Assembly (NCBI RefSeq): GCF_003073045.1
Contig: NC_037598.1
Span: forward strand, 6,896,342-6,960,341
Length of the DNA stretch: 64,000 nt
Reading direction: 5' to 3'
DNA from: Pomacea canaliculata
Lineage: Eukaryota; Mollusca; Gastropoda; Architaenioglossa; Ampullariidae
The position numbers and the translations under genes are program-made. Position 1 is the first letter of the stretch. Each line of letters starts with the position of its first letter. The notes beneath the pieces were generated by a model. It made no database searches. It was not told the origin of the DNA and was given only the letters and a program-made list of their open reading frames with translations. Below, piece after piece: positions 12,001 to 24,900 of this stretch.

Positions 12001-13554
12001 CAAGGCCTGACATTTTGATACGGCATATTCTTCCTGGATTCCAGCTGTCATCATACTGCTGATGTCCAAGTGGTTTGTGGTAACTGAAGGTTTCAAACTG
12101 ATCCTTGTAATTCTTGTGCAGACATAGTCGTTTGCTTTCGTTATTGAAACTCATTGGTTTCATATTCTTTATCGGATCGTCTGCTTACCTGCAGGCCTGA
12201 ACGTAGCCGGCAAACCAATGCATAACCGGGGTGTTCCACGAGACCTGCTACTCAAAGATATCATTTCACACGACATTCTCAAGATTTTATTCATGCTATG
12301 TACTTTAAAAGACACTCGAATATCGTGAAAACGTTTTGACCAGGTTTGGGGTGGGGTGGAAAGGCAACGTTCTCAAAATGATATTTAAAACACTTAAATA
12401 ATTGTTTCATGTTTCACTTCTGCATCACTTCAAATGTAAATGTAACATGCACCCAAGGGTATGATTGTCTTCAATAGTGTAATCGGCTCGTCGTTTTCAG
12501 TCTCTACTCCCCAATCTCCTTCAATCAACCTAAGCCCACACACACGGCGAAGAGCACCTTGCCAAAGGTCTTTGATTTCTATTTACAGATGAATGGAGTT
12601 CTCATGGCAACGGTTTAGAAGCTTGGAAGGTTAATTTGCAATTTTTCCTGCCTTTTGATGCAGACAGCGGGAGTAAATGGGGAGGAAAGAATGCGTAAAT
12701 GACAAAGGGAAGATGGATTCAGCCTTCTTTTTTTTTTTTTTGGTTTCACAAAAAATAAGGAAGGAAACGGGTTTGATTGAGCGCAGAGAGTTTGCCATCA
12801 TCTGACCACCAACCTACGCACGTCCGTGATGTGACAGCACTGATAAATGGATATGGTATGCGTAAACATAAACATAATGGCTACCTGCTGTGCGTGCGTG
12901 CGTGAACATGTTTCACTCTCTCTAGCTCTTACATTCGCGAGACGAGCCTGCACCCTCGTATGTTTATTTTTCTTTGACCTTACCATTCTGGCATTATGAA
13001 AGCGTTGCTTCTTATTGTTACACAACTAGTCTTACTCCACTCCATTCTGCAGGTCTCCTACTTACTTTTGTAAAGCTGAGAGTGTTTACTTATGAAAATA
13101 CTTGGCTTACATTAATTAAAACGGATTTTTACGCTTCAGCAGGCGAATCGATGTTTTTGTTTTGCTAGGGTAGGTTCTTAAGTGAACCTCGTGATACTAG
13201 GTTAACGTTAGTTAAAATTCATTTGTCCGAGATTTGGTTATCTGAATTATTTATGCATTACTGAATTTCTTTGCTGTCTTCTGGTGGCTGTTCGAATGAA
13301 ATCGTAGAAAAGCGGGTGGCGCCGCAAAAATTGTTGCATGCCCATGCTGAAAGCAGTTGTGAATTCTTGAGTTGGTTTTGTCAGCTATGGGTCATCCTGT
13401 ACTCCTTTTTGTGACTATGTGAAATGTCTCTTGTGGCTTTTTTTCAAATAATACACAATTTCAAGATGTGGGCTGATTGGGTTTTAAATAGAAGTATCTG
13501 AATTCAGTTGACTATCATTTTTTTTTAAAAAGGGGGGGGGGGGGGGAATGTCGT
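9051..13554. other. Intergenic, no supported gene
   Basis: A long stretch with only short open frames. One minus-strand frame at 11193-11462 is mildly GC-richer and is treated under findings. Homopolymer runs occur near 12729 (T) and at 13532-13546 (G). No RNA gene or exon could be supported. Confidence 0.5.
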
Positions 13555-13740
13555 CCGTCACCTTTTGGTCGCTGGAGAATGATGTGCTAGACCTCACTTT
13601 TCTCAGGACGAGCTTTGGGTTCAGCTCTCGTCTCAGCACGCTGTTCTTTCTCTTTATGTGACATCTGTTTACAGGGCTGCCTTGACATGATAAGGCCGTA
13701 GTTGCTGGCTCGGCGTTAAACGCTTATTTCCCCCACCCAC
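13555..13740 (+). mobile_element. tRNA-derived SINE copy (divergent head)
   Basis: It carries a box-B-like GGGTTCAGCTCTCGTC near 13618 and then the family body: CACGCTGTTCTTTCTCT, ACATCTGTTTACAGGGCTGC, a degraded GATATAGCC block, and GTTGCTGGCTCGGCGT. Five other copies with the same body lie in the window. The head is too diverged to set the 5' end precisely. A 15-base poly-G run lies just upstream. Confidence 0.75.
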
Positions 13741-13969
13741 TCCTCCTTGCTGTTCTTGTCAACACAAACATCTACCTGTCGTATCGCCGCCATTCTCCGG
13801 GGCTGGAAGAGAAGGTCGATATGGCCTTTGAACGCCAAGGCCCTCCATCTAAGCACTTCCTGCTCCAGCCCTTCCTTTTTTCTCTTTAATCTCTCTCGGC
13901 GGTGTTTCCATTAAGCAGAAAGAGTCTGTCACCCTACGTTTGCTAGCCATTCCCTCCTGTCAATGTCAC

Positions 13970-14072
13970 GGGGGTGGGGTGGAATTAGTATTTTACGCCG
14001 AGCCAGCAACTAAGGCTATATCACAGCAAGGCAGGCAGCCCTATGAACAGATGCCACATGTAGAAAAGAACG
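13970..14072 (-). mobile_element. SINE fragment, 3' body only, inverted
   Basis: The reverse complement reads TGTGGCATCTGTTCATAGGG, then GATATAGCCTTAGTTGCTGG and CTCGGCGTAAAA. This is the same body as the other SINE copies but lacks the tRNA-like head. It faces the copy at 13555-13740 at a distance of about 230 bases, forming an inverted pair. Confidence 0.8.
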
Positions 14073-14814
14073 CCATGTCAATGTCACAACAAAATTTTTG
14101 GAAGGTTTGGGTTGAATATCGAGGTCATTTTTGAAACTTGTGAGGACAAGACCAATGGCTCCAGAACGTTCATAAAGTCTTCCTTTTCGTCACTCATTTC
14201 AGTACACTGGCTAGTCGCCTATATGCTGTCTTTGTCTGCATCTACAGAAAACACAACCCTAATTTTCAAGGGACAACTCGTTGACCTCCACAGGAAATCA
14301 GGGTAACATGTTACTACATGGGGAAGAAACATTTTCAGAGTGTTATAAAGGAAGAAAGGTGATACCTCTGAAGCTGACGGCTGACTAGTGACAACTTAAC
14401 AATATGGTGCAAGGGTGCTGCAAGAAGGGATGGTGAGGCTAAAATTCAATGAAAACGTTACCGACATTGCCTGCTGACACTGCACCTTTCTTAGCATTAG
14501 AATAGGGTACTCAAGAAAGTACAAAAAAAGTACAAAAATAAATTTTTTGAAACATTTGACTTAACATCAGTAAGAGGTGTTAGACACTCACAAACTATCA
14601 GCCTGCATGTCTGTTGCAAATAAGCCTTAAAAGTTCAACATTTTCAGAACACTACATGATTTTCTTGTATGCTCACTTGCACATCCATCTTTTATTGTAA
14701 ATATTTGCAGTTCCAAAAAAAAAAAAAAAAAAAGCAGCATGCAAACTACAAATTTTTTCATTCACTTGCAACAAAAAATATCAGTGACATTTTCAACAAG
14801 AGAATAATGAATAA

Positions 14815-14820
14815 TTTATT
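14815..14820 (-). terminator. Candidate poly(A) signal for NDUFA12
   Basis: Minus-strand AATAAA lies about 335 bases beyond the NDUFA12 stop codon. Another AATAAA is at 14691-14696. Either could end the transcript; the sequence alone cannot decide. Confidence 0.3.
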
Positions 14821-15154
14821 TACACACACTACAGCTGCCCCTCACTGTTGCACACTCGCCTATCTCTACCTAGAGCAGTTCCCTTCAAAACCCCTCATTC
14901 TCTTTTCCATATTAACTAAAATATAAAACACAAGTTATTCTCATCCAGTCTTCTCTCTGCATTTTCCAGTTACTTTATATTACAGGTATCTGTGAAGACT
15001 GCTGGTAACAAATTAAGTGTATAATCTACTTCTCGCCAGCTCTCTGGAGTGTTTTAACTTTTTTTTTTTTTTTTTTGGCTGGGGTGGCATGATTTGCAGC
15101 TTCAATAAAAACATACATATAATCATCTGCCAATTCTGAGGAACTTCTAGCACA

Positions 15155-18100
15155 TTAACGCTTTTTGGGAGGAGGAGTCCAAGCCTGGATCTTTGCTGGT
15201 ACAGTACTGTAAGGTACATATGCTTGGGGTGTCCCTGACAAGTTTTCTGTATGTTTCTGCATCCAGGGATATTTTACAAGCTTGGCAACTGTTGGTGGTT
15301 CATCGCTCATATAACTTAGCCACCTGTGCCTGGAGACAGAGGTTATTCACATAACATTCTCAGTTTAAAATGAGAACTGGCAATTTTGACCTCTACATCT
15401 TACATGAAACATAAAAAAAGAACATGCATGGCAATACACTAATTGGTTCCTATTTGTTCATACCTTTATCACATTTCACCTTTATCTTACTTAAAAGAAC
15501 ACAATAAATTACAATTAAGAAATTTTTTTATATCAACCCTTTATAACGTTCTATTGAAAAAAAAATTAGACTGTTAATAGATGGTTCCAATTTCTGCTAA
15601 CCTCTGAATTCAAAGATATAACTATAAACTGTTTACACTTACAAAACTCATAGCTAAAAAATATTTTATCCTTTGTATTCTTAAGACTATTTCCATTCCC
15701 CAAAATGATGACGATATCCAAATCATTTATACCCAAAGTCCATTATACACTATCTTAAATTTTTTTAAAAATCCATTAACTTTTTCTGACAAAATACCAA
15801 AAAAAAAAAAAAAAACCAAAAAAATAAAACCAAACAAACAAAACAAAACAAAAAAAACCAACAACAAAACCAATATTACAACACCTATCAAATTATTGTA
15901 CCATAATTCCAATGTGGTAGAAATACACATTCCACTTTAAATGGCAAGGCAGCCAGCCCTGCATCTGTTTACAGGGCTGACTGCCTTGCAGTGATATAGC
16001 CTTAGTTGCTGGCTCCGCGTAAAAAAACAATTCCTCCTCCTCCACTTTAAACACAAATCCTAATTATCAAACACTTAACAAGATAACTGTGAGATTTTGC
16101 ATGTTTGTGGTCACTATCAAAAGCAAAAAGATAAAAATTATGTTTCATTCCATTTCATCTAAAGACATAATTTACATTTTTTTAATCACCACTACTTTCA
16201 GTTTACTAAAAAGATCAAACTAATGTTTGGATGAGTTACTCTGTATTAAGGAGAAGTGGTGTTTAAAAGCTAGATTTATAACAGAAAATTATAAATCTGA
16301 CAAAAATTCTAATTATTGAACACAGCATAATGCCAGTGCATGATTTATCCTATTTCAAAAATTTTATGAGGATAAAATGATATGAAAATAACGCAAACAG
16401 TCAGGTTAATGATTGCCATAAAGTGGGATGTTTTCCCCTGATTTAACCTACCATTCTGGAGGTACTTGGCTACCATCATAATCCATGCCAACAGCTGGAG
16501 AATATTCAACCCACCGACTACGACCTGAAAGTAATAAAACATACACCACCATTTATCAACATGCACATTATGCCTGCATATAGGAGTTTGTGTAAAATGC
16601 ATTTCTGCCTTTTCTTGCAAGTATGACACTAGACATGTTCAGCGCTGTCATCATAAAGATCCGAAGAATACTGAAAAAGTAGTGCTAATGACTGTACACA
16701 CACTGGACTGCTGGCAGTCTGCAGAAATCAATACTTAGCCTGAAATGGTAGGCTGTCAAGTCTGGGTGAGCCTTTGAAAAGCCAACATAGGAACACAGTG
16801 ATGAGGACTGAATGAGCCAATATTCTTCATGCCACTAACATACTGGTTTCTACCAAGATTATTTATTTCTTTTTGAATAAGATTTGACCTTTACTTCTTC
16901 CAGCTTTGAGCTAATAAACCAAAATTACAAAAGACGAAAAAGCTTGAGATTTTGCACCTCCACCAAAGTAAGATGTCACATTGTTTACTCTTGCCCTTCG
17001 TCCTGATAGCTGAAAGCTCATTTGCAAAAGTCTTATTCTTACAGTTAAAACAGAAAATTCAGCAGCCGGCAGTTCATTCTACACAACTTGATTTGTCCCA
17101 GGGATCAATTATATAAAAATTTTTATACTACAGTATTAACATATTAATAAAGCCGCACCCACTAAATGTTTTTAAAATCTCTACTTTTTTCACAAAAAGG
17201 CAGGGCTGGTTTATAAGCCCCAAATATATACAACTTGAAAGCTGCATCGTAATCATTTCACCTCGTTTTTGGCATGATCAGGGTGTGTTTCAGCAACTGA
17301 GTTGAATGCTTCAATTGTATGTGGTTTTGATTTTAAAATACAAATTGCAATGTTAACACTTTAAGGTGGAGCTCATTGAAAAATTCAATGGAATCTGAAA
17401 AAGCTGGAAAGAAGCTGCATTGCTGTTTAAGTGGAATCTGAAAAAGCTGGAAAGAAGCTGCATTGCTGTTTAAGCTGCAGGGTTTAAAGCTGGGGGAAAA
17501 AGTCGCAGCTTAAAGTCTGAAATTTACAGTAACGATAATATAGTCTTTTAAACTGCAACAAAAAGCAATCTTTACACTTTAAAGTGCAGCTCAAACTAAT
17601 GAAGAGAAAACAATCTGGCTGTCTGGAGTTAATGCTGACATCCTGTGGCATGTGCTATGAAACCACTCTAAATTTGACATATAAAAAATAGGAATTATTG
17701 AAGTAGAATGACTGTCAACTGGAAATTTTGTAACATGGTGAAATAACTTTAAAAAGAATTTCAAAGTTGTCTGTTAAGCAAAAACATTAGTAAAAACCCA
17801 CTGAACTAGAGATAGCAAAGTTTTCTTACCCATGAAATACATAGGGTTCTGGTAATATTTGTTTCCATAGTCATCTTCACCGACCAGGGTGCCTGTTTTT
17901 AGTTCATCTGTTCTATAAAAAGGCATGCAGGCACACATGCGTGCACACACACACACATACGAACACAAAAAAAACAAAGTTTTACATGTGCATACAATTT
18001 TTCATTCAAGATAAGTGCATGAATATATATTCTGCTTAAAATAACCTGCAACACTCACATGTTTTAAAAGTAAAAAGCATCAGATTCTTTTCCACCTTAA

Positions 18101-18757
18101 CTTAATAGTAATATGAGATCTTTGAGAGTAGTATCAGTCTGAAATGTACTAGCGACCGATTTGTTATCCAAGAAGCATTGAATAAATTCTCAATTTTAGA
18201 CTCCCTTGATTTGCTGGTTTCGGCTAATGCAAGGTTATATCAATCTGTGTATTTTGGTATGGATAGCTTTATATTATCGTACGGAATGCTAACAAGCTCC
18301 CCTGTCTCTCAGAAGAAAATACAGCAGACTAAAATACATTCTATAGCATATTTATCTCTTTGCATAGTGTTATCACTTTTGTATTGAGCAATCATAACAA
18401 TGGCAGACGGCACAAATTAAATCCCATTCAGAACAGTGTTTGCATGTTATCCTTGTACATATATAAAGTTCTTTTTCAATATGAGGAATCATTTGGCTTT
18501 AATTATTTAGTTTTGTAAAATGTAGCAAGTGAATTATGAATCAGTCACAGCAAGCAATGAATGTCCTTGGACAATGTACATCCAACACGTCACAATAACA
18601 AACATCGTAATGAGAATAGTTGCATTGCACAAGTGTGTTTTATGTCAGTTCACCTGTATAATTGCTTTATCGATCCCAGTATTCTTCCATTTTCTCTTAT
18701 AATTTGCATTAACCGGGACACTTTCGAAAGAACACCCTGTTTCGCAGAGTTCGCCAT
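15155..18757 (-). CDS. NDUFA12: NDUFA12, NADH:ubiquinone oxidoreductase subunit A12 (B17.2)
   Basis: Accessory subunit of mitochondrial respiratory complex I, acting at the matrix-arm side of the inner membrane. Four exons, in transcript order: 18654-18757, 17830-17912, 16452-16524 and 15155-15329. All introns are GT-AG and the phases join without a frame break, giving 144 aa (human protein 145). Visible hallmarks are GTLVGEDDYGNKYYQNP (about residues 42-58), RSRWVEY (64-70), VPPEWHRWLSYMSDEPPT (about 83-100) and the C-terminal SGTPQAYVPYSTVPAKIQAW. Exon 1 (MANSAKQG...) is weakly conserved, as in the family; the ATG at 18757 is in frame and followed by a good donor. The gene is divergent with ASZ1, 206 bases between start codons. 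Intron 2 carries a perfect 43-bp tandem duplication. Confidence 0.96.
15943..16045 (+). mobile_element. SINE body with fold-back inverted arm
   Basis: It contains CATCTGTTTACAGGGCTGAC, GATATAGCCTTAGTTGCTGG and CTCCGCGTAAAA, the 3' half of the local SINE. Just before it, 15943-15960 is a near reverse complement of 15973-15989, so the left edge can fold into a hairpin. It lies in NDUFA12 intron 3 and the tRNA-like head is missing. Confidence 0.75.
17389..17474. repeat. Perfect 43-bp tandem duplication
   Basis: Positions 17389-17431 and 17432-17474 are identical, each beginning TGGAATCTGAAAAAGCTGG. It lies in NDUFA12 intron 2. Identity of the copies indicates a recent event or an assembly artefact. 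Confidence 0.9.
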
Positions 18758-18963
18758 TTTCCCAAGAACAGTGGCTCCGTTACTATTTTAAAATATATAT
18801 ATATAGTGTTTAAATCTGTGAGAAAAAGGAATAATCTATTTTACGAAATTTTTTGTGATTTATTTTATTTTCATAAACTTTGTTTTAGCAATAAAAAGCA
18901 AGGTCAATAGAGTAAGGGAGGGCATGAAACTATAAAAACTGCGAGACTATCATACCCGCAAAC
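18758..18963. promoter_or_regulatory. Divergent intergenic promoter between NDUFA12 and ASZ1
   Basis: Only 206 bases separate the two start codons, which point away from each other, so both core promoters and 5' UTRs must fit here unless upstream untranslated exons exist. The segment is AT-rich, with an ATATATATATA tract near the NDUFA12 end and TATAAAAA at 18931-18938, about 30 bases before the ASZ1 ATG. That TATA-like motif would leave almost no 5' UTR, so its role is uncertain. Confidence 0.65.
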
Positions 18964-21900
18964 ATGGCGGCCTGTATTGCTGCGGGTGCTGAATCAGATA
19001 GTGGAGATGAATTTTATTTCGGTGATGAAGACTTCTCTACCGTGAACTCGAAACATGGGGTAAAACAATACTAATACATATTATAATGACTTTTAATTCA
19101 TCTCTGTTTTTTTTCTCGCTGGTGTTTTGCATGCGTATATGCGAGTAGACACGCATGCTTTCCGCGGTTTGTTTTCGTCTGCTCACAGACTGCTTGTGAA
19201 CGAGGTTGAAGATGTTTGGTCTGAAGCAACAGTAATTAAAACAAATGTTGAGATTAACGTGCGTGTTCTAGATTGCTGTATTGAACCAGAAAAAAAATTA
19301 TTCAGGCTTTTGGCGTTAAATAATGTTGATAAGCAGCGAAATATGATAGTATGGCCACTATGGTTGCGCATATTTGTAAGTAATTTAATCACGTAATTAG
19401 AGTAGAAATTGGAGTAGAAATAAAGTGCCAAGCTTATTTTAAGTCATATACTATTTACGATTTTACGGTAGATGTACAGCATATGGTTTTTCATCGTAAG
19501 AACAAATAGTTGTCTAATAAAGCAGGGTTTGGTGATGTATGTTTGGAGGGGAAGGAAGTGTGCTATGGTATAGCTTCCAGAGCGTTTGTACAATTGATTT
19601 TGCATTTAGTTATGGAAAGACGTGGAGTTCATAATATTTCATTATCATTTGGATCATCTGATCATACAGCAAGTACCCACATCAATATAATTCCACTAAG
19701 TATTATCCTGTTTACACTTTATTATGTCACTAATATACAACTTTTGTTATAGAACGAATCACAATTTTATTGCACACTCTGTTATAGCTATATGAAGGAT
19801 CCCACCAAAGAAATATGTCAAGTTTGCAAAATGGTGCAGGCTCTGAGCCTTTGTGCAGCAGAAAACCACCAGCAGTCCTCATGCAAAATGGTGCAGCCTC
19901 TGATCCTTGGTCCAGCAGAAAACCACCAGCAGTCCTCATGGAAGATTTTCGTATGGGAATAATTCAAGGCAGTGTACAAGCTGTTACTAAAGCACTTGAT
20001 GAAGGTATAGCATGCAATATTTGAATCAGAAAAGATTGAAACCATTTGCACCCATCACTTAAACACAACTTTTGTTTTGACTTGCACTGCTTTTTACTCA
20101 TTCTCCTCTTTATGCATGGAATGTTAAACTGGCTTACCATTTTAAAAAAAATCATTTTTATCTTTTCTTATAAATATGCATGGAGGGCAGCTTATAATTT
20201 AATACACTTTGTATTTATTTATTTAGAATTACCAGATTGCAAAAATACTACACTTTGTGTGACAGTGGATAATGAAGAATGTTTCTGTACCATGAGGGGC
20301 TATGTTGCCTAAAGCTGTCTCCCTCCATCATTTGCTGCTCCAGTTTAAAAATGGTAACTGAGCACCACATATGGAGACAGCTATAAGTATTTCATTTTGA
20401 CAAAATGTCAACCTTTCCTGATCTGTGTATTTGTAATAAAGTGAGGATTTGTAATCTATATGAGCTTGCCAGAAAGCCATTTGGTGCAAGTCTGTGCTCT
20501 TTAAAATGCATATTCTTAGCTTTATGTACTTTTTTATGCTCCAGGTGACTTTCATTATCTAATACAGTTAGCAACAGAGTGAAAATATTTGGTGGTTTTA
20601 ATGTTTGTAGTTTTTACATTTTTGTATATATACATTGTAAGACTTTCTAGGACGATTCATAAAAAGTTTTCTGGTCAAGCTGGCCTTGTTAATGTCTTGT
20701 GTATTATCCAAAAATTTCCTTAGTTTTAAAAGTAAATCATCAACACATTCTTTCTTTCTTCTATAAAGTAAGTCTAAAGACTAACTAATTAATGCTATCA
20801 TTGTTGTCTACTTTGTGTCTTTCATCACTGGCATGCACAGAAAGATGTCAGTAACACAGACATCAGGATTGTATATAAATACATTTACATTGTGAAGCCA
20901 GTAGATGATCTGGACTATGTGTTAATTGGGTATATCTATGTACAAATGTTATGTATTGATTTTGGTCTCTTTCTGTATTTGGTGATGTTTGCAGGCATGT
21001 ATATATGTATAACTCAGAACTAGTATCTTGCACTTAGCTTCACTCTAAAGAATATTACACTTTATGTGTAGTTTAATTTCATGTTAGCTTTGAAATGAAA
21101 GAATCTCTATGACTCTGTGCAAAATCTTCTGTTTATGTCATTTTTTCAGGCCTAGATGTGAACACCATATTGAGCACTGGCTGGACCGGACTGATGTATG
21201 CAGGAAGCTTGGGAAAAGTAGACATCTTTAAGCTGCTCCTGGAGAAAGGAGGCGATCCTAATTACCATAAAAGTGAGGTCAATTAGAAATATGAAATCTG
21301 TTTAATTGTCATATGTCTGCTACACTTTTTTGCATCATTATGTCATTTTTGGTTAAACATGCTGTACGTGAATACTGGAATTTTAATGAATCTAATTAAG
21401 GTCAGGATAATTTTCAACCACAACATTTGCTAGAATGATTTTGTAATGTTGATGATGACAAGACTGGTTCTTGTCCTTTGAGCTTTTAGTTTTTTTGGTT
21501 ATGACAACGTTAGCTGCTAAACTTTATCATAAACTTGATTCAGTGACTGCCATAGTCTTTCATCTGTTTTGGATGTAGGCTTGCTTTGAAAAATCTCACA
21601 CCTTGCCACCTCCACTATTAGCTTTTTTGAAGACCGCATGGTATCGTGAGCTATACAGCTTAAGATGATAATGAGAGTGTTATTTCCTAAACTAGTTTGA
21701 AATACAAACATTTACATAGTGGACAACTGCAACACCTATGAGATTTATGTTACATTTTATAGCAAATGAATGTTTTCTTATTGTTGAAGTTACTAATGCT
21801 TCTGCGATTTTGCTGCTGCAGATCTTTATACTGTGCTTATGGCAACATGTTCATCAAACTGCTCCAAGCCAGGTGTTGTTTATGACTGTGTCAAGATGCT

Positions 21901-24900
21901 AATTGACAGAGGGGTAGACGTCAGTGTTCAGGACAGGTATGTCAAATGATCAAGTAAGCAAGTGCTAGATTTACAGTTCTTTAGGAAGAAGGATAGACCA
22001 TAAGTTCATTAAATACTTTTTTACCTGTTGTTTTAGCTTTCTTCAGATCAATTGAATGTAATAAAAAAAAAATTAATGAACTGCTGATTGCGAGCAACCA
22101 GTTTGCAGAAATATGAAGGTCAGGAATATGTGATAGATCAGAAATAACCTGCAGAAAACTTTATGCAACATTCATTTGTTAGAAAAATATTGTGATTGTA
22201 TGTTATATGAGTTTTGGTAGGTATTTTTTTAGGAATATCATAGTAACAGTTTGCAGACCTTCCTCGGTTTTCTATTAGATAAAGCAATGTGTTTTAAAGT
22301 GTTATCCATAAATATTCACACTTGACTAACAAAAACCACACAGAACCATTTGCAAATGTGATGTAAACAATTAATTACATATGAGAACATCATACGTCAA
22401 GTTTCGAAAGTTAATCACACATTGTACAAACTATTTAAACTGAGAAATTTCTGCTGATTAATGTGATATGCTGAAAGAGCACTGTAGATATGCCAGTTGC
22501 CAATATGCTGTAGGAACTTCAATATGGTACATATTAATTTGATTAAATTTTGACTTTTTTAAAATTAAAAACAATTATAGTATCCCATGTTCTCTTGTAG
22601 AGAGCTTCCTCAGTGCCATGATTGTGCTCTGTTCTCAGCTGTGTTGCATTTCAAAGGAAATATTCAGATAAATCTTTCTTTTAACTGCTTATTCTGGTAT
22701 ACAATCTGGTAATTCTAAATAAATAAATACAATTTTAACTGTAAGAAATATGACATGTTACTTCTTGTAGTGTTGTGTGTTTTACTTCTTTAATTTCTGT
22801 ACAATACATCGAGCCTACTTAGAGTGAAACTGTGTTATAAGGTCTACTAATCTACATACTGTTAGCTGATTATTTCAAAGTGCATTGAGTTTGCTGCAAG
22901 CAGTGTACATTTCATTGTGTTTTTTAGACATTCTTCTGTTCTGGTCTTTGTCCTGGTGTTCATGCTTCTGTTGTACAGTTTAATATACAGTTTACAAATA
23001 TTAAATGTCCTGACAGACACTGTCACACTCAATGCACTGAGTCATCATTCAAGGTTCAAGATTGAGTCATTTAATGGACATCAAGCTTGGTTTTTCTACC
23101 ATACCTTGACTGTCAGTCAGAATTTACTGTTAACCTGTGATGCTGAGTTGTTGTGGCATGTTTCCATTGCATGTGGGCCGTCCGGTGGTGCAACGCTTAG
23201 CGTCTGTCAGCAATACAGTGCAGATTAGATGTCCTGAGTTCAGATTTTGTCTCAGCCGTGCTATTCTTTCTCTGTATGTGGCATCTGTTTACAGGGCTGG
23301 CTACTTTGCCGTGATGTAGCCTTAATTGCTGGCTCAGCATAAAACACCAATCTCACTCTCATTACCTTGCATGTCTCTTTTTTTTTTTTTTTGTCTTTTA
23401 TTTATAGGTATTTATATGTCTCTGTATATTGATGTTCGGGGGGTGGTCCAGTAGTACAACGGTTAGTGCCTGTCACAAATACAGTGAGCATTGGCTGTTT
23501 TGGGTTCAGATCTTGTCTTAGACATGCTGTTCTTTTTCTGCATGTTGCCTCTGCTTACATTGGCCACTTTGCAGTGATATAGCCTTAGTTGCTGGCTAAG
23601 CATAAAACACCAATCCACCCATAGCCCCCTTGTTATGTTTTGGTGTGTCTGATTATAAGCTGTGTGCACTTTATGTCCATATTTCTTTTGCTTTGTAAAA
23701 CACATTGAGCCTACTGTAAAGTGGGAAAATGAACTATGTAAACTAACTTTATTGATTTTACATCAAAACCGTCACAAGATAGCAAAGGTAGGCATTGATG
23801 GCATTATCACTATAGCTTCCTCACTGACCATATCCTTAAAAGCAAAATGTTATTCCAACACCTTATAATTGGGGAGGTATAAGTTAAAAGGGGAACTAAA
23901 TGCTATTTATCAAGTTGCTTTAAGTCAGAGGACTAAAATAAGTAAGTAAATGCCAAATTGAAAAAGCTTAGAAATGAAAATAGTTGGGAAAAATATGATC
24001 ACCATCTTAGCTTATTTAGCCGTTGTCTTTTTTTATTCTTGTGTGACATTAGAAATATGGCTTTCTTGGAAAATTGTTCTTTGTTCTTTGTGATGTATTT
24101 TGCCTACAGATAAGCATGTTAAGACTGAGACTAGTGACTTGTTGATTTTTGTTTAAATAAATTTGTGGACCAGATGTCACATGACTGCCTTGATGTGTGC
24201 GGCACGTGATGGGAGACTAGATGTTGTACAGCTTTTGGTGGACAGCGGTGCACAAGTGGAACAAGAGGACTCAAGAGGGTGGACAGTAAGTTCTTTTTTT
24301 TTTTTTTTTGAAGAGTGGTATAGCACATGCTTTTAGCAAGAGCAAAACAACAGTTGCAGGATTTAAGAAAATAAGCCTCTTAGTCTGTGGCGATTATTAT
24401 GACTGAAAATTTTGGTCACATTAACCTGAGTGTGAAAAACTTTTAATAATTGCACAATCTCTGTAGTAGCAATGAACAGTTATTCACTGTGACTTTGACA
24501 ATACTGAAATTTCTAGGAATATTTTATTTTTTTAAGCAAAAATGTTTCTGTTTTAAGGCATTGTCTTGGGCGGTGCAGCGCAATCAAAAGGCAGTTATCA
24601 AACTTCTGCTAGCAAAAGGAGCTGATCCTCATAAGAAACACAGGGACAATTTGACTGCTATTGATCTTGCTGATGGCAAAGATGATGTAAGTTAAAGAAC
24701 TTAAAGAAGTTTATTGTGTTAAATTACACAGATGAATATTTTCTTTTGGAGTGGCGCTACAATCACTAGTTTTTTCTAATTATAAGAATTATTATAAGAT
24801 AATGATTACTGTTCTGTTACTTTGTCATGTTTGCTATCATCTGTGATATTTTGTCATGATCCTACCAACAAAAACTGTTGGTTTTGGGGTTTTGTTTTGT

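Noticed and set aside
19127..19752. Plus-strand open frames in ASZ1 intron 1
   Set aside because: No splice sites in phase with exon 1 or 2 support inclusion and no ASZ1-like sequence is present; exons 1 and 2 join cleanly without them.
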